Assembly (NCBI GenBank): GCA_029783825.1
Contig: JAREIK010001468.1
Coordinates: forward strand, 868,001-932,000
Direction of reading: 5' to 3'
DNA: 64,000 nucleotides
Origin: Sapria himalayana
Lineage: Eukaryota > Streptophyta > Magnoliopsida > Malpighiales > Rafflesiaceae
This document shows, piece by piece, positions 12,680 through 25,915 of this stretch. The position numbers and the translations under genes are program-made. Below the pieces are notes generated by a model. It was not told where the DNA came from, ran no database searches, and worked only from the letters and a program-made list of their open reading frames with translations. How positions within the stretch are numbered: the stretch's first letter is position 1; every line of letters starts with the position of its first letter.

Positions 12680-15600
12680 ATGGGAACGGCTTCGTTGTTA
12701 GGTGGGACTTCCTTCTTTCCCAAATTCCAGAAAGGTCGCCGTCGCACCGAAGAGCCCTTTAATGCAAGTCAAATTCAATTCCGCAAACCGCATTACTTCA
12801 GGCGCTCTGTTCCCTTTCCTCTTCTCTTCAGGTACGCGAAACCTCCTCGGGCTACACTAACCTCGGAAACCAACTTGCCACCGCTAGTGGTGGTGGGCTC
12901 GGCGAATGTAGACATCTGTGTTGAAATTGATAGGGTTCCCGAAGAGGGAGAAACAATCTCGGCCAAGTCCGTGGAAATTAGTGCCGGCGGAAAGGGAGCA
13001 AACCAAGCTGCGTGTGGCAGCGGACTCTCATATTCTACATACTTTGTAGGACGGGTTGGAGACGATGCACATGGCAGGTTGATCACGGAGAGTCTGAGGA
13101 AACGTGGGGTTCATCTTGACCATGTGAAAAATGCTTGGGTGCCCACTGGGCAGGCCGTGGTGATGCTTCTACCTGGCGGGCAGAACTCGATTATCATTCT
13201 AGGTGGAGCCAATACCATTGGCTGGCCTCAGAAGCTAAGTTACGAGGATTTGGAGGTTGTAAGGAATGCTGGGATGGTTTTGCTCCAAAGAGAAATCCCC
13301 GACTCTATCAATATCCAAGTTGCAGAGGTTGGTTCATTACTGATAGATGCTACATTGTTTACTTCTGTCTCCTCTTTTAGCTTAGATTTTGCACATGTGT
13401 GTTTTAGATCATCTCCATCCACACTTAGCAAAATAGCTACTCAAAATATATTTAAATATTAAATTCACTAATGTAGCTATCACGTTTTTAGAATATGCTC
13501 CAACCACATTTCTATTTTATACCTAATTTCCAATAATTTAAAAAAAGTAAAACATATAGAAAGAGAGATAGAGAGAAAAAAAGAGAGAAAATTTAGAGAG
13601 CTCAAATGGCTCTCCAAATTTATTGAGCCATTTGAGTAAACTAGAAAATAAAAAGTCTAATAGAGAGTGGGTTGGACAAGATTTTTATTGTTTGGCTAGC
13701 TAAAATAGCTAAAAGTGAATAAATAGAGAGTGGGTTGGAGATGTTCTTATTGTTTTAACTATTGTGCCATAATATTCAACACAATACACACACACACACA
13801 CACACACATATATAATGTGAGAATCAAATTAGTATCCAATAGTATACTTGTTTTTTTTTTGTAATATGGATGAGAAACAACATTTTAGGTGTTTAATGTT
13901 ATTATCATGATTCAAAATTAGAATAACTTATGCATTGCCCATTATTTAAAACTTTATTTCCTCCATGCTTCATCCAATGGGCATGCAAGTGCAAATAAAA
14001 TTATTGAAATCATTGTTATTCTACCAACCTTTTTTTTAAAGGATTTTGTTTCTTTTGTGTGTGAGAGAGAGAGAGAGAGACAATAGTCTAGATGTATTGG
14101 GAGGCATTCTTTATAGCCTAGATATCTTTTGAAGGAGAGGACTCATCTCTTTACCAAGAATTACATATTTGTTAGAGAGAGATAGAGAGATAGGTATGTC
14201 ATTGTAGCTTCTTCTTTTTTTGTCCAACATGTCTCTTTTTGAAAGAGGCATGCTAAACCATTAATTTCATTGACCACACTTTTTTTTTAATTTTAGAATT
14301 TCAAGAACAAGGAAAGAGAAAAAAGTAATTTAATTTTTAATTTAACCTCTGTAAATCTTTTTTGGAATAAATCATAATAAACAACACAAAGATTATGTAT
14401 ATAGACTAAATCTCAACACTCTTATTAAAATTGATGAGTATATGTCATAAATTTTCAACTTGAAAGAGAGGAAAAAAAACATGTATGTAGGCTATAATAA
14501 TCAAATTATTTGACTTTTTTTTAATAAAATGATAATCAATCTCAATATATTTTGTTCTCCAATGAAATATTAAATTGATCATAATAAATTGAGTTGTCTT
14601 ACTGTCGTAATAAAATATTATCGATCTTTGAATTGGTAGATAGAGTTTTCCTAGAAGGGACTGATCTACTAGAGTTTACAAGTAGTTGATGCTATGTATT
14701 TATCTTTGTCCATGTATCAATTTCTGAAATAACTATCAACCTCTTATTCTTTCAAAAAAATAATGTCATCACAAGAATCTTTTTCATATAATCACAAGAA
14801 TCCAACTAAAATTGAAATATGATTCTATTCGATTTTGTTCGTGATCTCTAAATATAATATTATATCCTAGAATTTTCTTAATATACTTGAGGATTATAAA
14901 AATTATATTTGTTTGAATATGTCTATGAGTAACTAGAAACTAACTATGCTAACAAAATAAGTAATATTTAGTCTAATTATTATTAAATAATTTAGTTTTT
15001 TATGATTATATCATATACTTAGTAGAATTAATAGATGAAACAATATTTATAAATAAGTTTATACCTAGATCAAATTGTGAGTCAATATGTATATATCACG
15101 ACATATTATTGTTAGATAAAAATTATAAAAATTATTTTTCTTAGAAAGATATGTTCTACTTTTTGAGTATATAACCTTTATACTACGAAAATATTTTAAG
15201 CATTCCAATTTATTTGTTTGAAAATAAATTTTTAAAAATAATTTTAGTTATGATTTATCTAAATGATAATTTGTTGTAATTAAAAAATCATCGACATATA
15301 ACTAATATCAAATATTCACCTTCTGATATATGTTGAAAAAAATAAAAATAATATAGCACATATTTTTTGAGATCAAATATAATAAATACCAAAAAAAAAT
15401 CTACTAAATTATGTCAAATATGATTATTTTAGGCTATATAGTGACCTCCACAATTTGCACACCATATCTACTAAAAAATTAATGTGTAAATATTTTTGTA
15501 TAGGTCATTATGAAGAAATATATTCTTATATATAGTTGATTTAAAGTTAATTTGTGTTAAGAAGTAATAAAGAGTAACAACTTAGTGATTGTTATTTTGG

Positions 15601-17775
15601 TCACAAGAGAGAAAACAATCTAATAGTCAATATCATATGCTTACATAAAATCTATTGTTACCAATTTAGTATTGAGTTTATCAATTTTTTTCTCATGTCT
15701 CATCTTCATTGTATATACCTAACTATTGACTTATATGTGAGTTTTGGAATAAAATTTTATGCATGATTACAATAATTGTTCTCCACCCCTTCAATATAGT
15801 TTATTGTCATCCTGGATGATTTGATATCTTAGAAAGAGTGTCTAGGATCCTATAATTATCATGCGAGGATGGCATACATGGGATTAACTGAAATTAATTA
15901 AATTTGATTTTTTAATATCTTGATATTAAAAAAAAAATTCATACATCTTTAATAATTTGATATCATATCCAATTGTAATTTTTAATTTTTTTTTAACAAT
16001 TTATAAAATAGAAAAAATTTGAAATCTTTTCTTAAGCACTTATAATTATGTAAATTGAATATAATTATTAATAAATATAATAAAATATTTTAAATTATCA
16101 TATGTAGTCATTCTATAGTATTCTCAAACATCCAAGTGGATCAGATAGAATGAGTCCCTCCTAGTATCTTATCGAATAGGAAATTTTAGTATGTTTTCTA
16201 ACTTTCATGCCTTATAATCAATGAACTACTCTCATCTGAAGTTTAGTTCTACGATCTTCAATTTCTCTTTATCTAGCGAAAGATGCTGCATATGAGAGTG
16301 AATGTTGCTGATAATGAAATGGCATACATGGGATTAACTGAAATTACTATATCTCATCCTAATTATGAAATTACTAAAAATTCTAATTAATGTGGTATGT
16401 TAGTATATCATTTCCCAATTTTATGTTGCAATTTGTAAATTATTGGAATTATTTGAACATTAATTTATAAAAATGATAAAATAGAGATAGATATATGAGT
16501 TAAATTTACATGATAATATGTGTAATTATCACATTGCTTAAAAAACTAAAATTTATATGATTAATTTCAAATATAAAAATACAATAAATAAAAAGATAAA
16601 AACACTCTCATACAATGGTCACTTATACACAATGATAAAAATTTTCGATATATCCATAAATTCTAAGTATCTATATATCAATTAAAACCAATATATCTAT
16701 CCTTGATTAATGCTTATATACAAATACACACCGATATATCTTCAATATATCTGATATATCCGTAAAATTCATGTACCGATATATCCACAGAAATCGATAT
16801 TTTAATCATTGCTTATATGATTCAAATATTTTCTATCATTTTTGTGACCACTATGGCTTGCACCCAGGACCCATGTTAGGCTCGAAGCGGTGGTGCCCAT
16901 GGTCATGGTGCAGCTCTACATCATTCGGTAAAAGAACCATAGCCACACACAATGGTGGTGCCCATGTTATTAGAATAGTATCAATGAATTCTAATACATG
17001 CATGCATTATAAGAGCTTCCCATTTAATTAACTATCAAAATAGTGTTCATGATTCATGAAGATGAACAACCTTGTAGGCAGCCAAGGGTGCTAGTGTCCC
17101 TGTGATTATGGATGCAGGAGGAATGGAGACGATCATGCCTCCAGAACTACTGAACGCCATTAACATCTTGAGCCCAAACGAAACAGAACTTGCTCGAATG
17201 ACTGGCACGAGGACTGAAAGCTTCGAGCAGATCAGCAAGGCTGCCAGGCAATGCCACCACATGGTGCGCTCCTTCCATTCCGTCACTCTTGAAGAAGCTT
17301 CAGTACCACGTGCCATGGGCACCACATTACTGCGTGATGATAATCTGTGTTGTTCTTGCTGTGGATTGTTGCGACTTCTCTCAGGGCGTAAAGCAAGTGC
17401 TGGTGAAACTGGGAGCCAGAGGGTCTGCCCTGTTCGTGGAGGGGGAAGTGCCGATTAGACAGCCAGTTATGCCTCCCAGGAGAGTCGTCGATACTACTGG
17501 GGCAGGCGATACTTTCACTGCCTCTTTTGCCGTGGCATTGTTGGAGGGAAGAGAAAAGGAAGAATGCCTGAGATTTGCCTGTACTGTACCACACGCACCA
17601 CGAGTTTTATATTTTTCTTTTTTTCTCGTCTTCCTTCTCCTCTCCCATCTGATCGCTACGCGTTGCTACTGTTCACCGTGCAGCCGCAGCAGCATGTTTA
17701 TGTGTTCAAGAGAAGGGTGCGATTGCAAGCATGCCGGAACGATCCCAGGTTTTGGAACTTTTGCGCTCTGTCTGA
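12680..17775 (+). CDS. RBSK: Ribokinase (pfkB family), four exons, probably plastid-targeted
   Basis: It phosphorylates D-ribose with ATP to ribose 5-phosphate. Exons are 12680-13327, 17078-17263, 17385-17580 and 17684-17775; introns are 3750, 121 and 103 bp, all GT-AG, and the frame stays open to TGA (1122 nt, 373 residues). Residues 1-65 are rich in Ser, Arg and Phe, like a transit peptide. Then come LVVVGSANVD, the pfkB motif GGKGANQA (103-110), YFVGRVGDDAHG, NSIIILGGAN, LLQREIPDSIN, ILSPNETELARMTG, VKQVLVKLGARGSALF, the second pfkB signature DTTGAGDTF (314-322, catalytic Asp 320) and a tail CVQEKGAIASMPERSQVLELL. I chose ATG 12680 (AGCATGG, good context). The in-frame ATG at 12668 has weaker context, and the longer open frame begins at a TTG (12632). 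Nothing looks broken. Confidence 0.93.
14400..15420 (-). pseudogene. Ty1/copia relic (reverse transcriptase and RNase H), antisense in intron 1
   Basis: Read on the minus strand from about 15300: the reverse-transcriptase core reads VDDFLIT, then LKLFLKIYFQTNKLECLKYF and SIKVIYSKSRTYLSKKNN. LNYLIIIRLNITYFVS is near 15000-14940. The RNase H part reads DKYIASTTCKL and FHWRTKYIEIDYHFIKKK near 14690-14510. These match the copia order YVDD, KDLGxLxYFLGIE, LNYLxxTRPDI, ASTTxE, FHxRTKHIEIDxHFIRE. Stops and shifts are frequent. No LTRs or integrase could be recognised; 15420-15860 may be more of the same element. Confidence 0.85.
15869..16346. repeat. 28-bp direct repeat pair about 450 bp apart
   Basis: An identical block beginning ATGGCATACATGGGATTAAC occurs at about 15869-15896 and again at about 16319-16346, in AT-rich unique-looking DNA of ribokinase intron 1. 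It is too long for a target duplication. Confidence 0.7.
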
Positions 17776-17919
17776 GGACGGTGCTTCTTCTTGGTGGCAG
17801 TTCCGTAAATTCATGCCCACCCGCATCCGCTCGACTCGGATCCAGATCAGATCCGTCGTGCCGGGCGAGCTGCTGTAATAACTGTTTTAGCATTTTGTAC
17901 GAGTTGGATAATTGCGTAA

Positions 17920-17925
17920 AATAAA
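17920..17925 (+). terminator. Ribokinase polyadenylation signal
   Basis: AATAAA 145 bp after the stop codon, followed by a T-rich stretch. Position fits a plant near-upstream element. Confidence 0.5.
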
Positions 17926-17991
17926 TTCATTTTGTAGAGCAAATAATTCATATATATATGATAAATGTTCTAGCTAGAGTCATTCTTACCA

Positions 17992-18747
17992 GAGTTGTCA
18001 ATTGGGCTGGGTGGCCTGGCATAGTCTTGAACTATGTCTGATCCTGGACCGTGCTAGAGGTGTCGGCCGGGCTGTGCCGGCCTGGCATGGCACGAGGTAC
18101 GGCACGATTCGGTCGTGCCGGGGCCGGCCCGGCACGATTCGGCCGTGTCTGGGCAAGCCCGGCACGGAAATTTCCCATACCAGGGCTCGTGCCGTGCCTG
18201 GCCCGGCACGGTACCGTGACAAAACCAACTTTTTTTTAAAATTAGGGTTACGGGGCCACTAAAATCCTAATTTTTTAAAAAATTTAGGGTTCTGCCCGAT
18301 CGGGCTGAACCTCGGCGGATCGTACCGCAGGCCCATGAAGCATGCCCGTGCTCCGGGCCCGTGTCGGGATGAACTCCACAAAACTATGTCGTGCCTGATT
18401 TGGCACGAAAGCACGATCGGGCCTGAAAAATACATATCGGGCTGGCTCGGTATGTCCCGTTTGACACCTCTAGACCTACCTACCGCATGTCATGCCTCGT
18501 GTCATGCTGGGCTAGCATAAGCCGTGACTCATGTTGGGCCAGACACGATCCACATGCATGATCTGATGACATGGTCTACCTGCCTGGGGACTCAGAATCG
18601 GCTATGGGTCATGAGTCAAATCTCGTTGAGTGATATGAGTGGTTCAACATGGTTTGGCATGGACCTGCACTATGCAGGTCAATTGTGTTGTGCCGTGATG
18701 GCCGTCCGTTTCTAATTCATGCAGAGATGACTCGTTTGACACCTCTA
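17992..18747. mobile_element. GC-rich hAT-like element with a second one nested inside
   Basis: The outer left end is CAGAGTTGTCAATTGGGC (near 17992) and the outer right end is TCGTTTGACACCTCTA (to about 18747). The flanks (ATTCTTAC and GCTCTTAT) share 5 of 8 bases, a possible decayed 8-bp duplication. An inner pair, TAGAGGTGTCGGCCGGGC (18053) and CCCGTTTGACACCTCTA (to 18471), matches the TIR of the clear hAT elements at 33840, 42713, 52889 and 62731. The interior is GC-rich with many CGGCACGG words and no transposase. Confidence 0.7.
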
Positions 18748-18749
18748 GC

Positions 18750-19443
18750 TCTTATCTTCAAAATTCAGGGATTATATATTTGATGAGTCTTGAATTTGAT
18801 ATCTTATTATCATTTAATAAAGATATTTATCATCATAATATTATTTTTGTTTAAATATATTTAATATATACGTGTAATTAATAATTGTTGCTGATAATTA
18901 ATACAAAAGATAATTTTTTATAATTTATTTTGTATAAAAATTCATATATAAATTTAAAAATTATTTATGTTTCATTATATTTTCACAAATTATATGCAAT
19001 ATTCTATATAAAATTTGATGATATATATATATCATACTTAGTACATAAAATTATTATGTTTAGGTACCATTAGGGGTGCTAATGAGAATATATAACTTGT
19101 ACTCACCTCGAACAAAACTAAGCCAAAATTCAACTCGAGGGAGATCGATTGGAGCTTTTGCTCGATTCGAAATATAAACGAGTTGAGTCGAGCAATTCAT
19201 AAATCAACTTGAAAATATCATGAGAAAATTAAATATTTTTGTACATAAAATGTAATTTTTTTTTAAATGTATGTCTCTATTTTAGGGGATGACACATATC
19301 TCTAATATTTTATTCTTAAAAATTCAAATTTTCATTATTTATATAATTATAAATATATTTATTTTGAAAATAATTTTCTTTAATAAAAGATTTAAAAGAA
19401 TACGATATTATTCTATAAATTATATTAATAAGTTAGTATTATA

Positions 19444-19479
<36 letters not shown>

Positions 19480-20690
19480 CATAATTTTTTTCCTAAATTT
19501 AAAATTGAACATGCCAAATTTTTTTTTATATTTTTGGCAAGTGCATGACTAGGAGGTTGCGACTTGCGAGGGAGTGTTGAACTAAAAATATAAATAATAT
19601 TAAAATTTATATCCTCATATGCATATAATATATCAGGCAAAAATCAAAATAAAGTTCATTTACTAGGAAAATTAATGATCAATATATTATTCAAATTCAT
19701 TATTTAGTATTCCTAATGATTTTACTTCTATGAGATGATACAAAATATTTATTTGTAATAATTAATTAATGTTCTTAATTATATTTTTATATAAACTAAT
19801 AATGATTTTAGCAAATAGGTAATTCATCTTTGATACTTTTATTCTATCGGGAATTGTTAGTTCAAATAAATGATATTTATGATATTAAATGATAATAAAT
19901 ATTGGTGTGTGATACAATAATGCCCCCGGGCCTCGGTACCAGGCTGTGCCTGGCTCGGCACGAGGCCCGGTTGACCTTGGCACAACATGGGCACGAGTCA
20001 TTCCCATTCCGAGTCAGGCCAGGCACAGGCAAATCATGTCGTGCCTTGGACCGGGCCGAGTCGGCCCGGTCCATTTGACATCTCTATATCACATAAACAC
20101 AAAAATACCAGATACCAGATAAACATTACTTGAAAAGTCCTTGTTCTATAAGTGTGTATTGGAGGTTATGCCTTCCTACAATGGCGAGTACCTTCATCTA
20201 AGGGTGAAAAGTCTCAAATTTGAGATTTCTATACGCTAGAGGGAGAGTTCTATACACTAGATATGATCTTCTTCAATGATAATGTTTATTAACTAGAATT
20301 TCTTTCACACATAATAAATGAATTAGTAAAGAAATCCAAAAATATGATAATTGCCTTTGATTAACATTTACTTTTATATTTATGTATGATACACTGTTTT
20401 TGCTATCTAATGACTACTTCGTCAGGGTGACCAACCTAAATGTCAATACATGAAAGTATAGATTTTATAGTTACAACACCTTTTGAATTTATCTAAGTTG
20501 TTACTCCTATAACTAAAATTGCTCAGTCACTACTATACTTATATTCATTTATGATGAAAACTACAAGTACGTCACAAATATTGAAACACTTGGTCAAATA
20601 TTTTATTTTAAACACTAGAATCAATAACCATGAACATCTTCTAGGTTTGTTATCCTTGCAATAAACAAAGATAATATTTTTGATATCTTT
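18750..20690. other. AT-rich intergenic stretch with two DNA-transposon fragments
   Basis: At about 19075-19200 there is a fragment starting TTAGGGGTGCTAATGAG with CTCGA/TCGAG-rich interior, like ends of another plant hAT MITE family. A GC-rich fragment lies at 19915-20090. Otherwise only AT-rich sequence and a TA run at 19455-19475; no coding region seen. Confidence 0.55.
19915..20090. mobile_element. Fragment of the GC-rich hAT-like family
   Basis: GC-rich (GGCACGAGGCCCGGTTGACC and similar) and ending CATTTGACATCTCTA near 20085, a diverged form of the family terminus TTTGACACCTCTA. The other end is not recognisable. Confidence 0.65.
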
Positions 20691-20699
20691 TCATGAGCA

Positions 20700-20930
20700 A
20701 TCAAAGTGACAAAGTGTGTTTGTGTGTGTGTACAAAGTCATACCCTGTGTAGAAATATACATATATATGTGTGTGTGTGTGTGTGCATATATATATTCAT
20801 ATATTTTATACACACACACACACACACACACACACAATGTCATACCCTATGTATATACAAGGTCATACACATATATACAAATATACAAGTGTGTGTGTGT
20901 GTGTGTGTACAAGATCATGCCATGTGTATA
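20700..20930. repeat. Alternating GT / CA / GT microsatellites
   Basis: GT runs near 20770 and 20890 flank a CA run near 20811-20835. The first GT and the CA run are complementary and could pair as a long hairpin. The open frames across it are repeat artefacts. Confidence 0.9.
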
Positions 20931-20939
20931 AAATTTTCA

Positions 20940-21930
20940 TTTAACTTGTGGTTTGAGAAATATAAAGATAACATTTCTTCCAAAAATCAGAGACTATGTT
21001 AAATCTTATATTTTGTGATTGTCATGCTATGATATAGTTTTTGTGTTGAAAATATTTTTAGATCTCACAACCAATTGGAAATTTTAATATCTCATTAATA
21101 TTCAATCATTTAGCCTTGACTTAGATCATTTATTTAAGAATGTGTCTTAATTGATATTTCTAATAAGATATTGGTTTCACTGGGAAATACTATTGAATCT
21201 TTTAGACATATTTTTTACTTTTGTTGATGGATCATCCATCCACTCTCCCCACACACTAGATAATATATTTAGTGTTACCTTTTTTTTAAAAAAAAAATGC
21301 ACAATCATGTTTATAAATGTTGATGAATTCCCAGTCAAAACAAAGAACCCTAAGGTAAAATTTTACTTTATGGTGTGAGAATGGAAATTTTGTTTATAAA
21401 TTTTTATAATTTTACTTTATCATGACTTTCGAGCTTGACAACTTAAATTTCAAATCAAATGATTTATTATTCCAATAATTTAAACATTCATATATATATA
21501 TCTCACTTGTGACGATAAATATATTATAGTAATAAATTAATTAAAAAAATAAAAAAATGTATATACATATAATATAGTAAATTCATTATGATTATGAATA
21601 AAAATTATAATTCACGTTATGAAATGAATTATAATTATTCGAGTCTATTGATATCTCGTATTATTTCCCATGATACTCATATTTAATCTCTATTCTTTTG
21701 TTTTTAATTATATTCTCATCTCAATGTAAATAATATTTTTCTATATGATTTATATTTTTTCATGACATATTTTGTGAATATATCTATTATTGACAAGAAT
21801 CAACATGTTTTTTATTATATCTTCAATTCCTATAGGACTATATAGTCCCTTGGATATGTTTGATTCTTTCAAATTTAGCAAGAACAAGTTTTATCTCTAT
21901 TATCCACAAAATCATTTGTCACGATATATT
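20940..21930. other. AT-rich stretch, nothing recognised
   Basis: No open frame with family features on either strand and no clear repeat ends. Confidence 0.5.
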
Positions 21931-21939
21931 ATATAATTA

Positions 21940-22695
<756 letters not shown>

Positions 22696-22769
22696 GCTAG
22701 TGAGATATTTGTGAATTTATAATTATTAGTAAATTTATAAGTAAAGATGAAAAATCAAGATATTGTCAA

Positions 22770-23156
22770 TGTAAAAGAATGAAGTAAGGTTACAATTTCA
22801 ACTCCCATAGAAGAGAATGTTATTAATGATGTAATACTAGTTATTGAATTTGACCAGGATCTCCTAAATGTAGGTCAATTAATGGAGAAGCTTCTCTCTA
22901 ATATTTGAAGAGTATAAACTAGTATTTGTAAATAACATGTGTACTATATATGATCATGAGTTAGGAAGTGCTATCTGGTAGGTAAAAATGATCTAAGGTA
23001 GAAGCTTCCCTCTAATCCTAGGCCAAAATATATACATTGCATTAAACAAGTGTTGTAGATAAGAGACAAATTTGTGACACATAAATGCGAGTCACTTAAA
23101 TTCTAGAAGTTTAAAACTTCTTACTCAAAAATGATTAATAAGTGGTATACCTTTAA
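22770..23156 (+). pseudogene. Copia gag/pre-integrase fragment cut by CACTA copy 2
   Basis: Plus-strand reading gives VTISTPIEENVINDVILVIE and DQDLLNVGQLMEKLLSNI. In shifted frames come GRSFPLI and later LNSRSLKLL. This matches the copia segment just before the GAG-pre-integrase domain (DVLYVPxLxxNLLSVGQLxEKG, then NRSFPL). It stops exactly where the CACTA terminus begins at 23157, and no continuation is visible after the far end of that element. Confidence 0.7.
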
Positions 23157-23940
23157 CACTACTAAAATTTACGAAATTACCGACCAATTTTTTGGTCGCT
23201 AATTCGGTATTTTTTGGTCGGTAAATAAAATAGTGACCAATTATCAACCAAAATACTATGTCACACTTTTGCATGTCACTAATTTTTTTACCGACAAAAA
23301 ATCAGTCGGTCTGTAAATTACTGACCATTTACCGATTCTCTACCAACAAATATTTAACGACTATATTCTGATAATTTTTTGACCAAAATAATTAGTTCGG
23401 TATATGGTCTCCAAAAGGTCGGTAATTAATGATCATTTACATATCATTCACCGACAAATAATATCCGACTATATTCCGACCATTTTTTGACCAAAGTAGT
23501 TGGTCGGTAAATAGTCTCCAAAAGGTGGGTAATTACTGATCATTTTGAGATCATTTACCCACAAATAATATTCGACTATATTCCAACCATTTTCTAACCA
23601 AAAGCATTAGGTCGGTAAATGGTCTCCAAATGGTCGGTAATTACTGATAATTTACAGACCATTTATCGACACATAATTTCTGACTATATTCTAACCATTT
23701 TCCGACTAAAAGCATTAGGTCGGTTAATGGTCCCAAAATGGTCGGTAATAATCGAAAAAAGTGCGACAAAAAACTGACCAAAATCTTTTAAAATTATTGG
23801 TCGGTAATTGATCTCCAAAAGTATTACCGACCATTTGGTGATCTTTTATCGACCATTGATATTAACAAATTTTGGTCAGTTTTGGTCGCAATTCAGTCGG
23901 TAATTACCAATCAAAAAATTTTTTTCCAGTTTTGTAGCAG
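23157..23940. repeat. CACTA terminus and subterminal repeats, copy 2
   Basis: TIR-like start followed by many copies of GGTCGGTAAATGGTCTCCAA and ATTACTGATCATTTA, spaced roughly every 50-100 bases. The motif core TGGTCGGTAAT is shared with 4950-5245. Confidence 0.85.
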
Positions 23941-24199
23941 TTTCTACAGAAATTGAAGCACATAACACAATAAAAAAAAATCCAAAAACCTTTTGTTTTG
24001 ATGTAGTTGCTGCAAAAACATATACATATAACATAACAAAAAAAATCCAATTAACTCCAACAAATAACCATATATACTGCATGTATATATTAAATACATC
24101 TAGAAAAAAAATGAAATCTAAAATCTAAGTTTAAGGCATTGAAAAAAAAATATGTGTAATACACTTAATCATTCAATTTAGTTTCATAATCATTATGCT

Positions 24200-25860
24200 G
24201 CGATGTTTTTGGTCCACACGATGAGATGTCAGGTACTGGAGTAGAGCTATTTGTTGCTGCTAGTCCTTATGAAGTTGTTGCAGGTGTTGCTGTAGGTGAT
24301 AGAGTAGATGCTGTACCAAACAATCTGAGGTAGATCATCAGGGTTGAACTACAGTCCTCCTTCCTGAAACTTTTTTGTAAGCCACTCAAAACGCATACGC
24401 AACTCATCACTATCATCCTCATAGTCGATCATGCCTCGCTCGGTATCGACAAACTGATACTATATTGTATTTTGCATCGCATCCTGAAATTCCTCCATCC
24501 TCGAAAACCAATTCGAAACTGGTCCTGAAAATTTCAGCTTCATAGTCTGGTCGTATATGCAAGTAGAATGATGATGTCGACAAACCGACGCCATAAATGG
24601 GCATCTTCTCTTTGCCATCAATAGCCGCATATCAAATCTGATTCGAATCAACTAGTGGAATTGATGAATGAGAACTACCTGTTGCACCATCACATGAACC
24701 TGAAGTAGACTGAGAATACGCTTGAATCGCAACAGATAACATTTCCTCATATCTCGCCTAATAAAAATGTAGGAAAAATATTTTAATTTATATTCAAACA
24801 AAATAAGAAAAGTTAATTTTTTTAATGAAACTTACATTTGCTGCACGATATCTCTGATCAACAAAAGTCTAATCATTTTGAGCCTTCGTGTGCATGTATT
24901 TGAATAAGCGAGGAGCACTGGGCTCCTTACCCTTTTTGCATGTATATAATTACACACAAAGCATATGTTAATTCAATTGAAAAAAAAATTCCTTATGAGA
25001 AATAAAATTTAGGCATAATTAACACTTTTCACAGAGTAATAAACATAAAAAGTATAAATTAGAAATAATACCAATGCTTATTTGTGCTCACGCATAGAGT
25101 AAGATCCATAAGTGTGTGTAGACATATTACTACCCTTTCCAGCCCGTTATGAGCGATGATTGCCGCTATGCCCACCTATTTTGTAGAACACACTTTTGAC
25201 CACCTTTTTTGGCTATGCCCACCTATAAACTCTCTGCAATTATAAATAAATATTTTTAATCAGTGAACAAAAGAATAAATAAAAGATGTAAAAATTTATA
25301 GGTAGTAATGTTTACCTTAAATTCTCTCCAAATCATCAATTAGTCTCTATGTGTGTGTGTTTCTAATTATGTCCATTAGGTTTAAAGACTTCCTAAAAAT
25401 TATTTTTATAACACTAGAAATATAACCAAACGGCTCTAACTTCATCATGTAACCAAAAATTTATTAGCAATTAATAAATAAATAATAAATTAATAAATTA
25501 ATAAATCATTTGTTAAGTTTTATATCTTACGGATTATTAATTGTCGGATCAAACTGAGCAATAGGGAGAGTCTCGTCTGTAGGGTGCTTTGAGGAAGACT
25601 CTTCAACATCTCAATCATCTCCCTCCCACGTCTCTTGATCATTTATCAAAATCTCAAGATAATTATGTAGATCAGTCAGCTGATACTGCTGTTGCAGTAC
25701 ATTTATAACCTTCTCTGTCTGTTGTGGCATCTCATCCACCCATGACCCTCTACCAGTTTCGGGCATACCTAAGGTCGTGCTGCCTATATCATAACTCATA
25801 GACCTTGCAACGTCCTACCTCTACCTCGTCTCAAGTGTCATATCTGTTAAAAATATATAA
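24200..25860 (-). pseudogene. CACTA accessory gene, Transposase_24 (Ptta/En/Spm) type, decayed
   Basis: The minus strand reads, in order, an N-terminal Gln-rich segment (VINVLQQQYQLTDLHNYLE, 25799-25611), a segment with STHTYGSYSMREHK near 25130-25080, then KKGKEPSAPRLFKYMHTKAQ and FVDQRYRAANV near 24940-24840. SVAIQAYSQSTSGS and MPIYGVGLSTSSFY follow near 24740-24560. That order (HTxGS, KKxGxEPSxxxLF, FVDxRS, KGRIYGLG) is the plant Transposase_24 domain. Splice sites are plausible (CTTAC motifs near 24833 and 25315, on minus GTAAG), but stops inside the domain show decay. It lies downstream of the Tnp2-type gene in the same orientation. Confidence 0.75.
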
Positions 25861-25915
25861 GGCAATGAAAATAAACAAAAATGATTAATGATTAAAGTAA
25901 CATAAAACTCACTAT

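Larger units (their letters stand above)
13328..17077 (+). other. Ribokinase intron 1, transposon-filled
   Basis: A 3750-bp intron with a copia relic in antisense (about 14400-15420), a CA run at 13785-13810, GA runs near 14065 and 14178, and the direct repeat at 15869/16319. The last 350 bp (16700-17077) are less AT-rich and contain two copies of GGTGGTGCCCATG (near 16890 and 16955), but I see no gene there. Confidence 0.75.

Noticed and set aside
17289..17924. 211-residue frame containing VKQVLVKLGARGSALF
   Set aside because: Only its middle (17385-17580) is coding, as ribokinase exon 3; the rest is intron read-through.
17998..18262. GC-rich overlapping frames of 62-86 residues on both strands
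   Set aside because: They lie inside a non-autonomous hAT-like element; lack of TA-rich stop codons explains them. The same applies to frames at 33761-34151, 42688-43058, 52950-53252, 55959-56444 and 62693-63077.
20706..21002. Frames of 71-98 residues with VCVCVC and THTHTH
   Set aside because: GT/CA microsatellite translations.
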